A stretch of 64,000 bases of DNA, taken from positions 107,002 to 171,001 of the forward strand of contig JAODTK010002677.1 in the NCBI GenBank assembly GCA_026419785.1, read 5' to 3'. Made by a program: the position numbers and the translations under genes. Numbering within the stretch: the stretch's first letter is position 1; each line of letters opens with the position of its first letter. Below the pieces are notes generated by a model. That model saw only the letters and a list, made by a program, of their open reading frames with translations, did no database searches and was not told the DNA's origin. This DNA is from Sclerodactyla briareus. Its lineage: Eukaryota > Echinodermata > Holothuroidea > Dendrochirotida > Sclerodactylidae. Of the stretch, positions 23,131-35,499 are shown in pieces.

Positions 23131-26100
23131 AAAGCTGCCACTTGTGAGGGATGGGCTGTTTGGTCAAACCGTTATAAATAAACTATAACAACTGAATTCA
23201 CTGTGTTAAAACGACCTCACTTGTTGAGGGAGAATTGTGTTAACATTGACAAAGTCGGTGCCGTGCGGCAACAATTCCAACTTGGAATAAGCCAAGATCA
23301 TTGCGAAATGCCCAAATTCGTGTCGAAGCGAATACACCCTTATGATATGAATTAATCCTAAGTTGACCTATGTTGCAAGCTCTGAACGTTCGATATGGCG
23401 GATCATTGTTTGAGTGTTTCGGGAATCGTTTTTAGTCAGGGCGGCGCCATTATCGGACCCTAGATTACCGAGTGAGAAACTACCTGCGGGTATCAGAGAT
23501 GTGTTACCCAAGGGGACAATTATGGTCATATTGAATGGAAAACTAATACGCCGACGTAACTGAATATGTGGCATTCACAAAGTCGTACTGCTCCTGCTAT
23601 CAAGTGGTAATTTGTGACGGACCAAAGTATTTGACTTTTGTAGCTTGTCACTTGGGGACGTATATGCATACACATTCACAATGCGTTGCTATTTGAGGCG
23701 CACTTTGGGAAGTCACAAATCTACGGGGAAGTGACAATTTGAGCAAAATTGCTCCCAACCCTTATATCATTATTCGACTGGTTATGTCATCACTCATCAG
23801 AGAATTATGTGTTGTAAGCTGGGAGAGCTCAAAAAAAGCCCACCATGGGTTGGTACACTGGTTTACCATCTGAGGTGTTATTATGCTTTTGTCGGTGGAA
23901 GCGTCCAGTCTCCTGGAGTACAGTTAACATGATTCGACCAGTCCACTTACCTAGAGTGTTGTGTATAACAGTATAATAAAGAACAAAGTTGACTAATGAG
24001 TTATACACTATCCTATAGTCGGGAACCTGAGCTGTTGGCTTGAGAACGTAGAAATTCAAGGACATCCATTTCAGCTGATGAGGTCATAATGGTCAATACA
24101 AGTCATAATACTATTCAGAGGTATAGACTTAAAGTAGTGCATGGTTTTGTCACAAAAGAGGATGCAAAATATAGACTGCAATGAACACTGCTCTTGAAGT
24201 CTTACTGAACGTTAGTGGATGGCGAGGTAGAATCGCCAAATTAACGGAGTCACAGGATGAAGTTTGATTAAGATTCTACCGAGACATGACCAAGAGTGAA
24301 GGATTATGCGCCTACCATGAAGTTAAAAATGGACTACAATGCACGCCAGTGTAATGACCCATCTAAGGTTCTTCTTGCATGCATCGTGGTGAAAACTGAA
24401 GCCAACGCCGATCATACTATCTCGCATAACCCGTCACTCGTGTGTTATGTCTCGGTAGAATCTTAAGCAAACTTTCATCCTTGGACTTGTTAAATTGGGC
24501 GCTTCGGGCTATGCAATAATTCAGGAGTGCAACGTACTCACAGTTTGTATTCCCTCGGGACGTCACGAGGACAGACAACCGCCTAAGGAACATGCGATAT
24601 TTCAAAGAGACGCGAACATAAGCGACCACGGGATATTCGCGAACGGGGATGTTGGTCCCTGCGGGTGTGTGGTCCATGATATCATGACCGAACGCGCGGA
24701 CCTACCTCCACTGACCGGCAGAGTAGTAAGTAAGTAAGTAACAATTTTGGATAGTTCATTTTGCCACCAAACTTGCTCTCCAAGTCCGGGGGGGGGGGGG
24801 GTATTCCCCACCACCCTGAACACCCCGCTGGGCGCCTCCCCTGGTAAGAAGAAGCATGATATTTATCGAATTCTTAGACCTACTGTGTAGATAGTGATGG
24901 ATAGATTAGACCTTCTTCGATCCAGCCGTGGGCACAGGGTTTGTACAAATCACACCTGTATGGACAGAACTGTTATACTGAAATACATGTGACGAAAACC
25001 TTCATGTTTATCTTTTGTAATATTATGAAATGTTGTCTTGTTTAAACGTAATCCTTGAATAGAACAGGGACAAGAATAATCATATTCCGGGACAGCATGG
25101 TAGCTAAACTACTAGAAGAAATCAAATAATACATCCAGCCATTGTTAACAGACAGAACAGTACCTTTTGCAACCGTAAATAGCCCGGAAGGCTTCACGCA
25201 GTGCGTGTTTTTCAAGGAGGAGTCACACTGAAAATAAAAAAACCAAAATATTATAATCATTCACCGACCATTGGCTGCTTGCCCATGTGTGGCTATCGTC
25301 AACAGAATGAAAATTCTGTAGACTCGACTCATTCCGGGCAGTGTGAACAGACACAGAAAGGCAGGGGAATCAGCCAGCTGGTGGAATTTCCGAGACTGCA
25401 GAACAATTTTGTTGATAACCAGTGGGAGCCGCGGGCCTCCCGGCAGTGCTCTTGGCATGGCATGTCCGCCGAACTACTTAACACCAGCAAGTGTGAAAAT
25501 GGGGACTTCGGGAAACAATGGAGAAAAGTGACAACTGGAATGTTCGTCGCGGAGTGAACAATGCGAAAAGTGCGTGTGAATCTACGGGTGGACGAATCAC
25601 TGATGATCAGAGGTAACTCTTATAAAGCGCCCTGGGCATGTCTCCGACCTGAAAAAAGCGCTCTAATAAGCACTAGATGCAATATTATTCTTTATGAATG
25701 AGAGTAGACGCATCTCTGCATCACCTGGCGCGGGCGTTAAGTCGGCTGGGGCATTTAGACCTCATGAGTGAGAGTTTGGTCTCAGATCGTCTTCCTTCTT
25801 GATACAGCACCACTAGCCATGGGCGGTCAAACAGGGGTGTGGAGGGGAACATGTCCCCCCACTTTTCAAAAAGTGGGGGGAAGCATATCGTTTGTCCCCC
25901 CACTTTTTCGGACCGTAATAAAATAATAGCACTGCACGCTTTGTATTTCTAAAATGATTCTTTTGTCTAACCAAACATAAATCGCGTTGCGAAATTATAT
26001 TACGTCACTACTTCCAGGTTGCGGACCCCAGGTGAAGAGCTGAACCGACTAGGGCCAAGTGGAAGGATTACCCATGTTCATACGAGTTCTCGAATTTTGA

Positions 26101-26600
26101 ATCGAATAGCCAAAAGTGCATAATTTTTAAGTGTTTCGCGCGAAATTGCGTGGTTTCTTCAAGGCGTTGTTAGACTAAATATGCGATGTTATGTTCGAAT
26201 ATTTTGTTCACTCGATTAATTCTGAAGCTTGGGGGCAGACTGTCCCCCAATTTTTCTGAGAATGAAATATTTCGGGCGAAAATTCGTGGAAAATTTGGGA
26301 AGGACAGAGCAAAGCGAAAAAAATGCCTGATTTTTCGATAAAATTCCCGGGGAAAACATGCAATTTTATAGCGCGCGCTTGGCGCGCGCCGTTAGTTTCC
26401 AATGAATGAATTGAAAAATTGGGAAAATTTCGCTTCCCAAATTGGAGTGGTCACGTACGCCTCGGTGGCTTTTCCCTTGATCCCAGCAGGGACAGTTCGG
26501 TAGACCCCTGGATCCCACGCAAACAAAGCCAGAGTAGAAAAGGTAATAATATAAAAAAATGACAATTTTTTGTCTGTCTTACTCAATCACATATGTAGAT
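23130..26600. other. No gene recognised
   Basis: Several open frames of 60-118 codons overlap on both strands (notably 24495-24737 and 25201-25557). None shows a domain or splice signal I can defend. Included are a (GTAA)n patch at 24726-24741, a G tract at 24789-24801 and the hairpin at 25855-25880. Confidence 0.4.
25855..25880. repeat. Perfect short hairpin in a C/G-rich repeat
   Basis: CCCCCCACTTTT and AAAAGTGGGGGG are separated by CA. A second CCCCCCACTTTTT word follows at about 25895. This probably belongs to a dispersed element with the same GTCCCCCCA end. Confidence 0.7.
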
Positions 26601-26720
26601 GGGTGCTATTAAGACGGGCAAAGGGCCGTTCCGTCGATATGGGGGTATGGAAATCTGACTTTTCTTTGGGCTTCGCGCCAACCGATAGTGGCGCCTCGCA
26701 TTAAGATGGTCATTCCATGC
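26600..26720 (+). repeat. Dispersed MITE/SINE-like element, copy 4
   Basis: Contains GGGCCGTTCCGTCGATATGG, TATGGAAATC and TTCGCGCCAACCGATAGTGG followed by CGCCTCGCAT. It is in the same orientation as the copies at 3990, 4735 and 7555. Confidence 0.45.
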
Positions 26721-27334
26721 GATGGCTCCCCCGACACCACTTTTCACAAACGTTCCGACGCCCCTGACACCAGCACAGGGTCTACACAATCACGCTGAGC
26801 TTATATGGTGGGGAATCAAGGCAAGGCTGTAGCTTTTGAAGTATCCCTTAATATACTGAAGGTCATGATAATAAGTACGTGGCATTTCCCTGAAATACCC
26901 AGCGGGAACATATTTGTTAATAGGAACCCATATATCAATGGGAGGAGGAGGAGACTGGGGAGTCTTCCGCATCGACCCGGCAAAATGGCCGCCGGAGTTA
27001 ATGATGTTGCCGTGCAAATTGCTCATTTTTCACCAAGCTTGATTTGCACAGCGTTGAGGGATATTTCCGCTAAAATCATGGAGAGTGATGCGGAAGCCCC
27101 ACACTGTTGAAGATTCACCCATTGCTACCAAGCACGAAAATGCGATATTTGACGAATAATATTAATATTTGTTCGGGCCAGTCCAGTGGGGAAAAGGCAT
27201 CGGTGTTCGCAGAGTGTTGGCATAGCGACTTATACTCCATCCTCCTCCGACAAAAGACGATCATTTGGGGTCAATTGGGGCCCCTTTTTTGAATTCCTTT
27301 ACGAAGTCCATAGAATCTATGCAGTCCACGTCGT

Positions 27335-27366
27335 GTGCGTGTGTGTGTGTGGTGTGTGTGTGTGTG
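27335..27366. repeat. (GT)n microsatellite
   Basis: GTGTGCGTGTGTGTGTGTGG followed by TGTGTGTGTGTGTG, immediately upstream of the 318-bp satellite. Confidence 0.85.
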
Positions 27367-27404
27367 ACGCCCTGCTGGTAAACACGATAAATTGATCAGT
27401 CTAG

Positions 27405-29975
27405 TAGGTCAGGCTCATACTGGTATGTGTGTTCCCAATGATGAGTACATGAAACCCTATTGTTTTTGGGTCAGGTCCGAGGTTCATCTGAGGTGCACCA
27501 GAGGTCAAAGTCTGAAACCTTGTACACACGATAAGTTTCCAGAAGGGTTGAATATCAAATGGAAATAAAGGTGATACTTTCTTATGGGGCGTACAGGAAC
27601 CCGATTGTTTTTTGGTTCAGGTCGGTGTGAATGTTGATAAGAAAATGAAAATTTTGTGAAAATTTGATATTTTGGCCAATATTTGGGCTTGTCACCCCGA
27701 ATAACACTCGACCCCATCCGGATGGATGAAGCTCATACTCTTAGGTTAGTTTGGGGGGGGGTTCCCCATGATGAGTAACATGAACCCTATTGTTTTTGGG
27801 GGCAGGTCAGAAGGCATCGGGGGGGGGGGTGAGGTCAGAGATCGTCAAAGTCTGAAAACTTTGTACACACGATAAGTTCCATAAATGGTTGGTCTGATCA
27901 AGTTGATATTAGGTGTATAGCCTTTGTTAGGGAAGGTACCGTAACCCTATTGTTTTTTAGTTCAGGTCGGGAGTGAATTTTAATAGAAAATGGAAAAATT
28001 TTGTGAAAATTTGATATTTTGGGGGGGTGGCCAATTTTGGCTTTAAACCACGATAACTCGACCCAACCCGGATAGATGAAGCTCATACCTTGGTATGTGT
28101 GTTCCCCATGATACGTAAAAACCTGCACCCTTTGTTTTTTGGTCATGTCAGAGGTCATCTAGGTCACCAGAGGTCAAAAGCTTAAAACCTTGTAAACACG
28201 TAAGTCCAGAATGTTTGGTCCGGATCAGGTTGAAATTAGGTGTATAGCTTTGTATGGAAGTACAGGAACCCTATTGTTTTTAGTTCATGTCGTGAGTGAA
28301 TTTTGATAGCAATGGAAAATTTGTGAACTGATTTTGATCTTTTGCCATTCTGGCTTGTAAAACCGATACCTCGACCCCACCCTGATAGATGAACTGCATC
28401 CTTGGTAGGTGTGTATTCCCCATATAAGTACCGGACCCTTTGTTTTTTGGTCAGGTCAGAGGTCCTCTGAGGTCACCGAGGTCAAGTCTGAAACCTTGTA
28501 CCACGATAAGTCTAGAATGGTTGATCGATAAAAAATGGAAATAAAGGTTGTATAGCTTTCTTATGGGGGAGTACAGGAAACCTTTGTTTTTGGTACAGGT
28601 CGAGGGTGAATTTGAGAGAAAATGGAAAATTGTGAAAATGTTGATATTTTGGCCAAATTGGGCTTGTAAACACGAAACTCGACCACCCGGATGGATGAAG
28701 CTCATAATGGTAGGGGTGTTCCCATTGATGATTACATTAACCCTCTTGTTTTTGGGGCAGGTCAGAGGTCATCTGAGGTCACCAGAGGTCAAAGTTTGAA
28801 ACTTTGTAAACACGATGAATCCAGAATGGTTGGTCTGATCAGATTGAAATAGGGTGTATAGCTTGTTATGGGGAGAGTACAGGCACCCTATTGTTTTAGT
28901 TCAGGGTGGGATGTGAATTTGATAGAAAATGGAAAAATTTGTTTTTAAAAAAAATAAAAAAATTTGGCCAATTTTGCTTGTAAACACGATAAACTCGACC
29001 CCCGGATCGATGAAGCTCATACTTGGTAGGGTGTTCCCCATGCCTAAGTACATGAACCATATTGTTTTTTGGTCCAGGTCAGGAGTGCATTGAGGCACAG
29101 AGGTCAAGTCTGAAAACTGGTAAACACGATAATTCCAGAATATTTGGTCTGAGTTCAGGTTGAATGAAATTAGGTGTATAGCGTTCTATGGGGAGTAACA
29201 GGAACCCTATTGGTTTTGGTGGAGGTTGGGGGACTTTTGGTCAAAAAAGAAAATTTGTGAAAAGTCGACATTTTGGCCCCACTTTGGCTTGTAAACCACG
29301 ATAACTTGACCCCGCCTGGATGGATGAAGCTCATAATTGGTATGTGTGTTACCCCATTGTGAGTAATGAACCCTATCAATTTTTAGGTCAGGTCAGAGGT
29401 CATTGGGGAACCAGAGGTCAAGTCTAAAAACTTGTAAACACGATAAGTCAGAATGGTTTGGTCTGATCAAGTTTAAATTAGATGTATAGCTTTGTTATGG
29501 GGAAGTACAAGAACCCTATTGTTTTTGGTTCAGGGTCGGGGGATTTGTGTTGAATTGTTGATGAAAAAAAAAAAATTGGAAAAAATTGTGGAACATTGAT
29601 ATTTTGGCCAATTTTGGTGTAAACCGATATCGACCCAACACAGATGGATGAAACTCATACTAGTATGTGTGTTCCCCATGATGAGTACATGAACCCTATT
29701 GTTTTGGGGTCAGGTCAGAGGTCATTTGAGGTACCAGAGGTCAAAGGATGGAAAACCTTGTAAACACGATAAGTCCAGAATTGTGGGTCTGATCAAGTTG
29801 AAATTAGGTGTATAGTTTCTTATGGGGAGGGTACAGGAACCCTATGTTTTTGGTACAGGTCGGGGTGAAGTTTGGTCGGAATAGAAAATTTGATATTTTG
29901 GCCATTTTGGCGTGTAAACACGATAACTCAAACCCAACCCCGGATGGATGAAGCTTATACTTGGTATGGGTTGAC
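27405..29975 (+). repeat. Satellite array, unit about 318 bp, eight copies, AGGTCA-rich
   Basis: A GCTCATACTTGGTATGTGTG word opens units near 27409, 27730, 28081, 28392, 28700, 29011, 29330, 29652 and (partial) 29952. Each unit carries CCATGATGAGTACATGAACC, TATTGTTTTTGGG, a cluster of AGGTCA words, CTTGTAAACACGATAAGTCC, GGTCTGATCAAGTTGAAATT, TAGGTGTATAGCTTT, a second TATTGTTTTT, GATATTTTGGCCA and GATGGATGAAGC. The cluster in the best copies is AGGTCAGAGGTCATCTGAGG, then TCACCAGAGGTCA: half-sites spaced 1, 4 and 4. Copies differ mostly by indels. Confidence 0.9.
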
Positions 29976-30451
29976 AGAAAAAGTCAAGGAATTACTAAGC
30001 CTTATGGCTTTCTGGTTATATTTGCGGTTATTTTTTTTCGGGAATGGCCAGGATGGGTAGCTATATCTATAGATATAGCACCGTAGACGCCTCCAAAAAC
30101 GTCATGTTCATGTTCTGCCATTTTGAGGGTGGTTTGCACAGGCTTTATCATCCACTGGGGTCCAAAGTTCAGAAGCTCTCATAATATTTGTATTTGTATA
30201 TATTTATTCATATTGCAGCAACAGCTGAATTGCATGAATTTACACTATGAAACGTTTAAATATCGCTGGAATAAACCTTAAATATTTGCCTCTAATGAAC
30301 AAACAAATAACAAAAGACAAACACATATGTACATGGATCTATCTGAACAGTGAAACTAGTGGGACTGGCGACTACCAATTTGAGGCACGCAATTAAGAAG
30401 GAATAGGAACTGTTATCACGTCTGTTTCGTATTGCGCCAATATTTTTAAAA

Positions 30452-30472
30452 AGGGGGGGGGGGGGGGGGGGG
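30452..30472. repeat. Poly-G tract
   Basis: About 21 consecutive G at the 3' side of the minus-strand LINE remnant. The length is unreliable in such a tract. Confidence 0.8.
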
Positions 30473-30499
30473 GAGAGGACTGGTCAGAGAGGCTACATT

Positions 30500-32100
30500 T
30501 CTCCAGTTTGGTAAAAACAAAATGAGAGTTATTGATGCAGCATACGGCAGCTCATCAAGCGTTGGCCAGTCATTTGCCTCATCACCAGCGACCAGCAAAC
30601 TGGTGACGACGACGAAGAGGTAGGAGTAAGAGTAGTAGAAAGAAAATAAGATGAAGAGGACGCTGAGGAACGCGGAGGAACGCGAAATCCGGGCTGCTTA
30701 CTATCGATGGGCACAGCCAGGATCCTATCATGGGTATAGGATCTTAGCTACTTGTGGGCGGTGCCGTCGACACGTAGGTTATGTATGCGATGAATTTCGT
30801 GATCGATAATGGCGAGAGCCGCTGAGAGGTCCAAGAGAGCGAGAAGGACGTCCTCAACCCTCATCCAAAAAAAAAACCCCCCCCACGACCCAGAGCATAT
30901 CATAGTGTAACAGATAGAAGCGCAGTCCCGTCCTGTGGAATTACTTCCAGGGCGCACTGGGGTTCCGCAAAACCGACTCTTTAGGTGAGATGAAAATTGA
31001 GCTGGACAGTCAGATCTCTCAATAATCGGGGATCGAAAATGGGGTGGTTGGAAATCAGACAAGGATCATTCAAACTTTTTGGATCGAGATTCAGTTTTCA
31101 GGGACGATAGCGGAATTGAAAGAAGTGGGGGACGGATTCCAACGATAGATCAACGATGCACATAATTCACAGTAATAGGTTTGCTGAGGAACAGGTGTAG
31201 AGAGAGTTGTAGAGAATCAAGGCAGCAATTCGCTGGGATGACATCGAGGGTGGAAAGACGAGATTCTTCGAGGATGTGTAAATAATGTCAAGGATGACGT
31301 CGTGGCAGCCTCTGCATAGCTTAAGACCTGAAGTTGGTGCGCACATTTTGGTATCCAGGGACTGAGGGAATTGAGAGATATTTTCTAAAAACCAGTTGGC
31401 GAGATCTGGATGTGGTATCCGGATAAAATACGACTAGTTGTAGATAAGAGGGGAGACACAACCTTGCAGAAAGGAGCTTCAATGCCATTTCTGTTATCAA
31501 TGATGAGGTGACGATCAAATTATCAACTTTATTACATGCTTCTGCCGTCTATTTGAGTTTGACTGACGCCTTCATTTCTCAGCGGGACGCCTTTGCTCCA
31601 CAAATGACGGGAAAGGACCACTCGAATATGGATCGATCAGTAACCGTGCGTTTTTTGGTTGTTTTCTATAGCTTTAAGGTGAAGAATTGTTCTCGAGTGC
31701 CTGGGGGATATCTTGGTCCCAACATCATTGGGAGGTTCGGCTACCAACGTCAGTCTTTTGGATAATATCAGGTCAGGGGTGACCACTCGCGAACAGACCC
31801 AGTCACGTGCGGAGACATATTATGGGACGACGATTCGCAGGACCTGGTGTCGTTGATGTTGTCGACATGGAAAGTGAAGCCACCCCAAAGTTGGGTTAAC
31901 ATATTTGCTCTATTTTTCTAGCAGGTCTCCATAAGATATGCAAAGAAGCGTGACAGTAAATGATCGGGGGGTGGTGTGAGGAGGACACGATATTGTCAAA
32001 AGAGTCGGATTTAAGCCACGGACATAAGTTAGCTTCAACTTCTTTGAAGGTATTGCGACGTTAGTTCAATTGGTTTCCGAGGTAACATAAAATGGATTTT
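30500..32100 (-). mobile_element. LINE remnant with reverse transcriptase, minus strand
   Basis: Minus-strand reading gives, from high to low coordinate: a pre-RT region (RNTFKEVEANLCPWLKSD near 32050; RPAEK and RRQSNSNRRQKH near 31570; LANWFLENISQF near 31390), a linker, then the RT block DVLLALLDLSAALAIIDHEI near 30800-30850. The last is the LLDLSAAFDTIDHEIL motif (RT motif A region) of CR1/L2-type LINEs, with F replaced by L. Several frame breaks and the lack of an intact catalytic YADD show a dead copy. The endonuclease is only suggested. Confidence 0.6.
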
Positions 32101-33790
32101 GACTGACCGGCGCCTATTTTTAATCTTTCAGTCTCTTGCCAGCCTTGGACGTTGCGGTTCGACTTGATCTAAAACAGCTCCAGTTCATTCTGGTGGGATA
32201 AGAATTTCCCGTAATTCTGGAAGTAATAGTGATTACACAATCAACATGAAGGTCCGTATTTTGACTGAGAGATCGTGACCTCCGGCCCATTCGAATGAAT
32301 ATAGTAGATAAATTAGTTGCGACTATATGGCTATTATTATATACGAGAATTCCTGCTAGTAGTCAACATGTAGGCTAGCCAGAACCAATTTTCGACGGCT
32401 TGTTTGCTCACCAAGTTAGGGTCAACACAAATTATGCAGAGCTTATAGGCCTATGCATTTGAATGAAGCAAGTAGGGGGCGTTATAAGCCCTATATATAT
32501 AATTAACATACATCCGTACCATATTCACCTTGTTACATTGTAGGTATGTAACCTAAGCTAGTACAGTCTTGCAATTTGCATCAAATTTCCACTTTTCTGA
32601 TAAGTGCGTTTCTACTGCTTCCTTTTGCTATTGTGACGTAAACCGGTAATAATGACGGTGTAGGTGTTAGTTATTCACAGTGAGTCACAGTTCATTGTAT
32701 GCACACCACTCTGCTGTCTTTGAGTGCGGGTTCAATTGGTTCCGCTGAGCGGACAAATACAAAGCGTATTCGTGGTATCCGTTATCTCGGTAGTAACCAG
32801 TGAACCGCCGAGAATCATTTAATTGTATATGATATTCGCAGGGAAGGATAGTAACCGAAAGTCGGCATATAGTGAGTATTGATATAATCTAGCTACTGTT
32901 GCGGGTGGCCGATTCGTTTCACACTGTCAGGGCAGTAAGCCGTACTGTCCACATTGGGCCTATTGCTGGGTACGATTACTACAATAATACAACGCGGAAT
33001 CGCTTCGTTCACATTGAGAACCCGAAAGGTAACCTTTGTTTTTATTTACACTAGAGAAACTTGTTGCAACAACATTAAAAGTGTATAAAACGCGAATAAA
33101 TTAGAATTGTAGTGTGCTTTTAAGAAATCGGACCCTGGCCTTGGTCACATAAGTCATGACTCTCAACACTTCACATACACTTAAACAACCGTAGCAAAGG
33201 CCTAAAGGAAACTGAGAGCAGACAAAAAATGTATTGCTTGCAACAGATTCTCTGTACACAGGGGCGACGCCAGGGTTTCACGATGGGGGGGGGGGGCCAG
33301 ATTTGGCATGGCTGGCTGAACTGGGGGGGGAGTGTAAGGGGAGGGGGTGGCCCCCTCACCTTTGCGATTTTTGAGTCAATTAATCTGCTTATGCAAATGG
33401 TGCACATTGGATACACTTTGTAAGTGTATCTACGTCAACGAGTTTTGACAAAAATCCATAAATTCCTGGAAAAAATTAAAATGCATGACCCTTTTTCCAG
33501 GCAGGTCAATTTCATTCGATACACCTGACAAAAAATAAACCCGATGACACTGTACCTACGTTCTGTACAGGTAGGCAGGCTTACTTTTTTTAGAAAAAAA
33601 ATGCATGTATTGTATGCTGAAGATGGTGGTAAATAAATAAGAGCGCAAAATGACCAGTAGTTGGAGTGTTAATTTTTTTCTGTAATCCAAATAGAATCAC
33701 TCTAGGAAAGCAATTAGAAGCAGTCTCAATCAGAATATCTACATTATATCAAACTGCAGAAAAAATGATTGTTTCTCTCAGTCGTCCACT
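32100..33790. other. No gene recognised
   Basis: Holds a G-tract repeat at about 33255-33350 starting GGGGCGACGCCAGGGTTTCA, a common dispersed-element end. No exon, tRNA or intact element was seen. Confidence 0.45.
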
Positions 33791-33796
33791 TAATAA

Positions 33797-33898
33797 AAAA
33801 ATTGTGGGTAAAACTACTCCAAATGAGTCGTTTTGAAGACATCACCATAGAAATGTCCCCAAAATCACTCATTTGGAGGAACTTTAAACACAATTTTA
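33797..33898. mobile_element. Short foldback element
   Basis: Left arm AAAATTGTGGGTAAAACTAC then TCCAAATGAGTCGTTTT; right arm AAAATCACTCATTTGGAGGA then ACTTTAAACACAATTTT. The arms of about 37 bp surround a 26-bp loop. Because of this symmetry, similar peptides (MSRFEDITIEM and MSDFGDISMVM) can be read from both strands. Confidence 0.75.
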
Positions 33899-33959
33899 AG
33901 CGTACAATGCAACAAATTGGAGCCTTCATACTTCAACACCGTCATAAATAACGACACTC

Positions 33960-35400
33960 GGGCCTATGTCAAGTACAAACTATAGTCCCTTCTAGGCTCT
34001 CTTCTAGCCCCTCTCTGTTTCAATCCCTTTTTAAACAGGAGTTTACAGACTGCATGGTTGATTAGGTGTCCACACTCACACATTCCTCAACTGCTCAGGC
34101 GGCACCCTTGGGTTTTGTAAACTTTTATGACTTAATGACGATTGCGTGAATAAAAAAGGTGAAAAACGCGTTCCGTTGACAACGTTCGCTTTTTCATATG
34201 AAGACATACCTATTTATTACATATTACATAATATTACACGCACCCACCTAGCCGTGTCCCATCCCCTGCCACTCCTGTCACCCCCAAAATCATGATGATG
34301 GATGCGTGCGTCTTTCATTTCATATCGTAATGTGTCACGCGAATGGACCTCTGTCTAGTCCACCGTACAGCTGGTCGCAACACGGATTGAAACAAGTTTC
34401 CTATAGCTTTGGTGAGTGCACAAGCAACGGATTCATGGTAAAATTGCAAATAACAGGTGTGACAGGAACTATTTTGTCGATTACTTAATGTCAATAAAGG
34501 TAAAGCGCTGATACTGAATGCCATAACACATCCGATTGGAACTCGGGGTAGGAGTGTCAAAAAACACTAGCAAATCATGAAATTACTAAGATCTACGACA
34601 TGCCATAGTCGTGATAGTGCAATCTAAGAAACGGACATTCATACATATAAGTCTGAATTGTGCGCCGCCCTGTCTGTACAGTATATAGCTGGCTACTCTT
34701 CGACAGGCTTTATTAACCTGTAGGACTAGGCCTATTCATCCACTGACTGAATTCGCGCTTAGCTACGCCCATTAGTTCGTAGAATACACCGTTACTGTGA
34801 TACAAAGGAAGAATATGGTGACTACTACATTGCTCAGATATGCCAGCTGCATACCGGGCGCTCCATGTCATTTCCAATCATCCATACCGTAGGCCACAAT
34901 TATGACACCTTCGCAGTATTGGAACACTGGATAACATCGGTTCAGGGGCACTTTCATTACCTAATCTTTCGAAGCCCCAAGTTGGAACAATAAAAAATAA
35001 TTATACTTTATTTTAGGAAGTAGCCTGCGTTGTTAACATTTCTAGGCTCCCTTCACATAGACCAATTGCCAACACGAATGTTCGGCATTAAGTTCCATTT
35101 GATGAGTTTGACATGAATCTCAGCTGAGCTAAGCGCTTTCCATGGCCCATAGCATATAGGAGATTGACTTGAGTTGAACTAAAACGTGTTGCGGTTGATG
35201 TGCTATCGTAACAGTCGAATGGGAAAATAGGAGGGTGTAGATGTAGAGTAAGTGTTCGCATTGAACGTTTTTGTAAGACAGTGCACAGTACAACACAGTG
35301 TCATCTTAACCTGTTAAAAGGGTAAATAAACCATTCAACACGGCTCTATGTTCTATCCGTTTTGTTCACCGCCATGGAGGCTTCGTGCTATAATTATGCA
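33960..35400. other. No gene recognised
   Basis: No coding or repeat structure that I can support. Confidence 0.45.
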
Positions 35401-35410
35401 CAGGGCGTGG

Positions 35411-35418
35411 TATATAAA
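35411..35418 (+). promoter_or_regulatory. Candidate TATA box
   Basis: TATATAAA preceded by GGGCGTGG. A donor-like GTAAGT at 35499 would allow a short non-coding first exon (roughly 35440-35498). If so, it could be the 5' end of the MS4A-like gene, whose first coding exon has an acceptor directly before its ATG at 40941. This is only a positional suggestion. Confidence 0.25.
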
Positions 35419-35499
35419 CAAGTCCTTGCTATCGTCAAATATATCTTTATAGGCTGTATTGGACAATGAAGTAATAATCAACAAGAACGCAACTTGGAG

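Noticed and set aside
24495..25557. Possible exons with Cys-containing text (CCVHDIM, MCGYRQQN)
   Set aside because: Cys spacing does not fit EGF, CUB or other modules, and no consistent splice phase was found.
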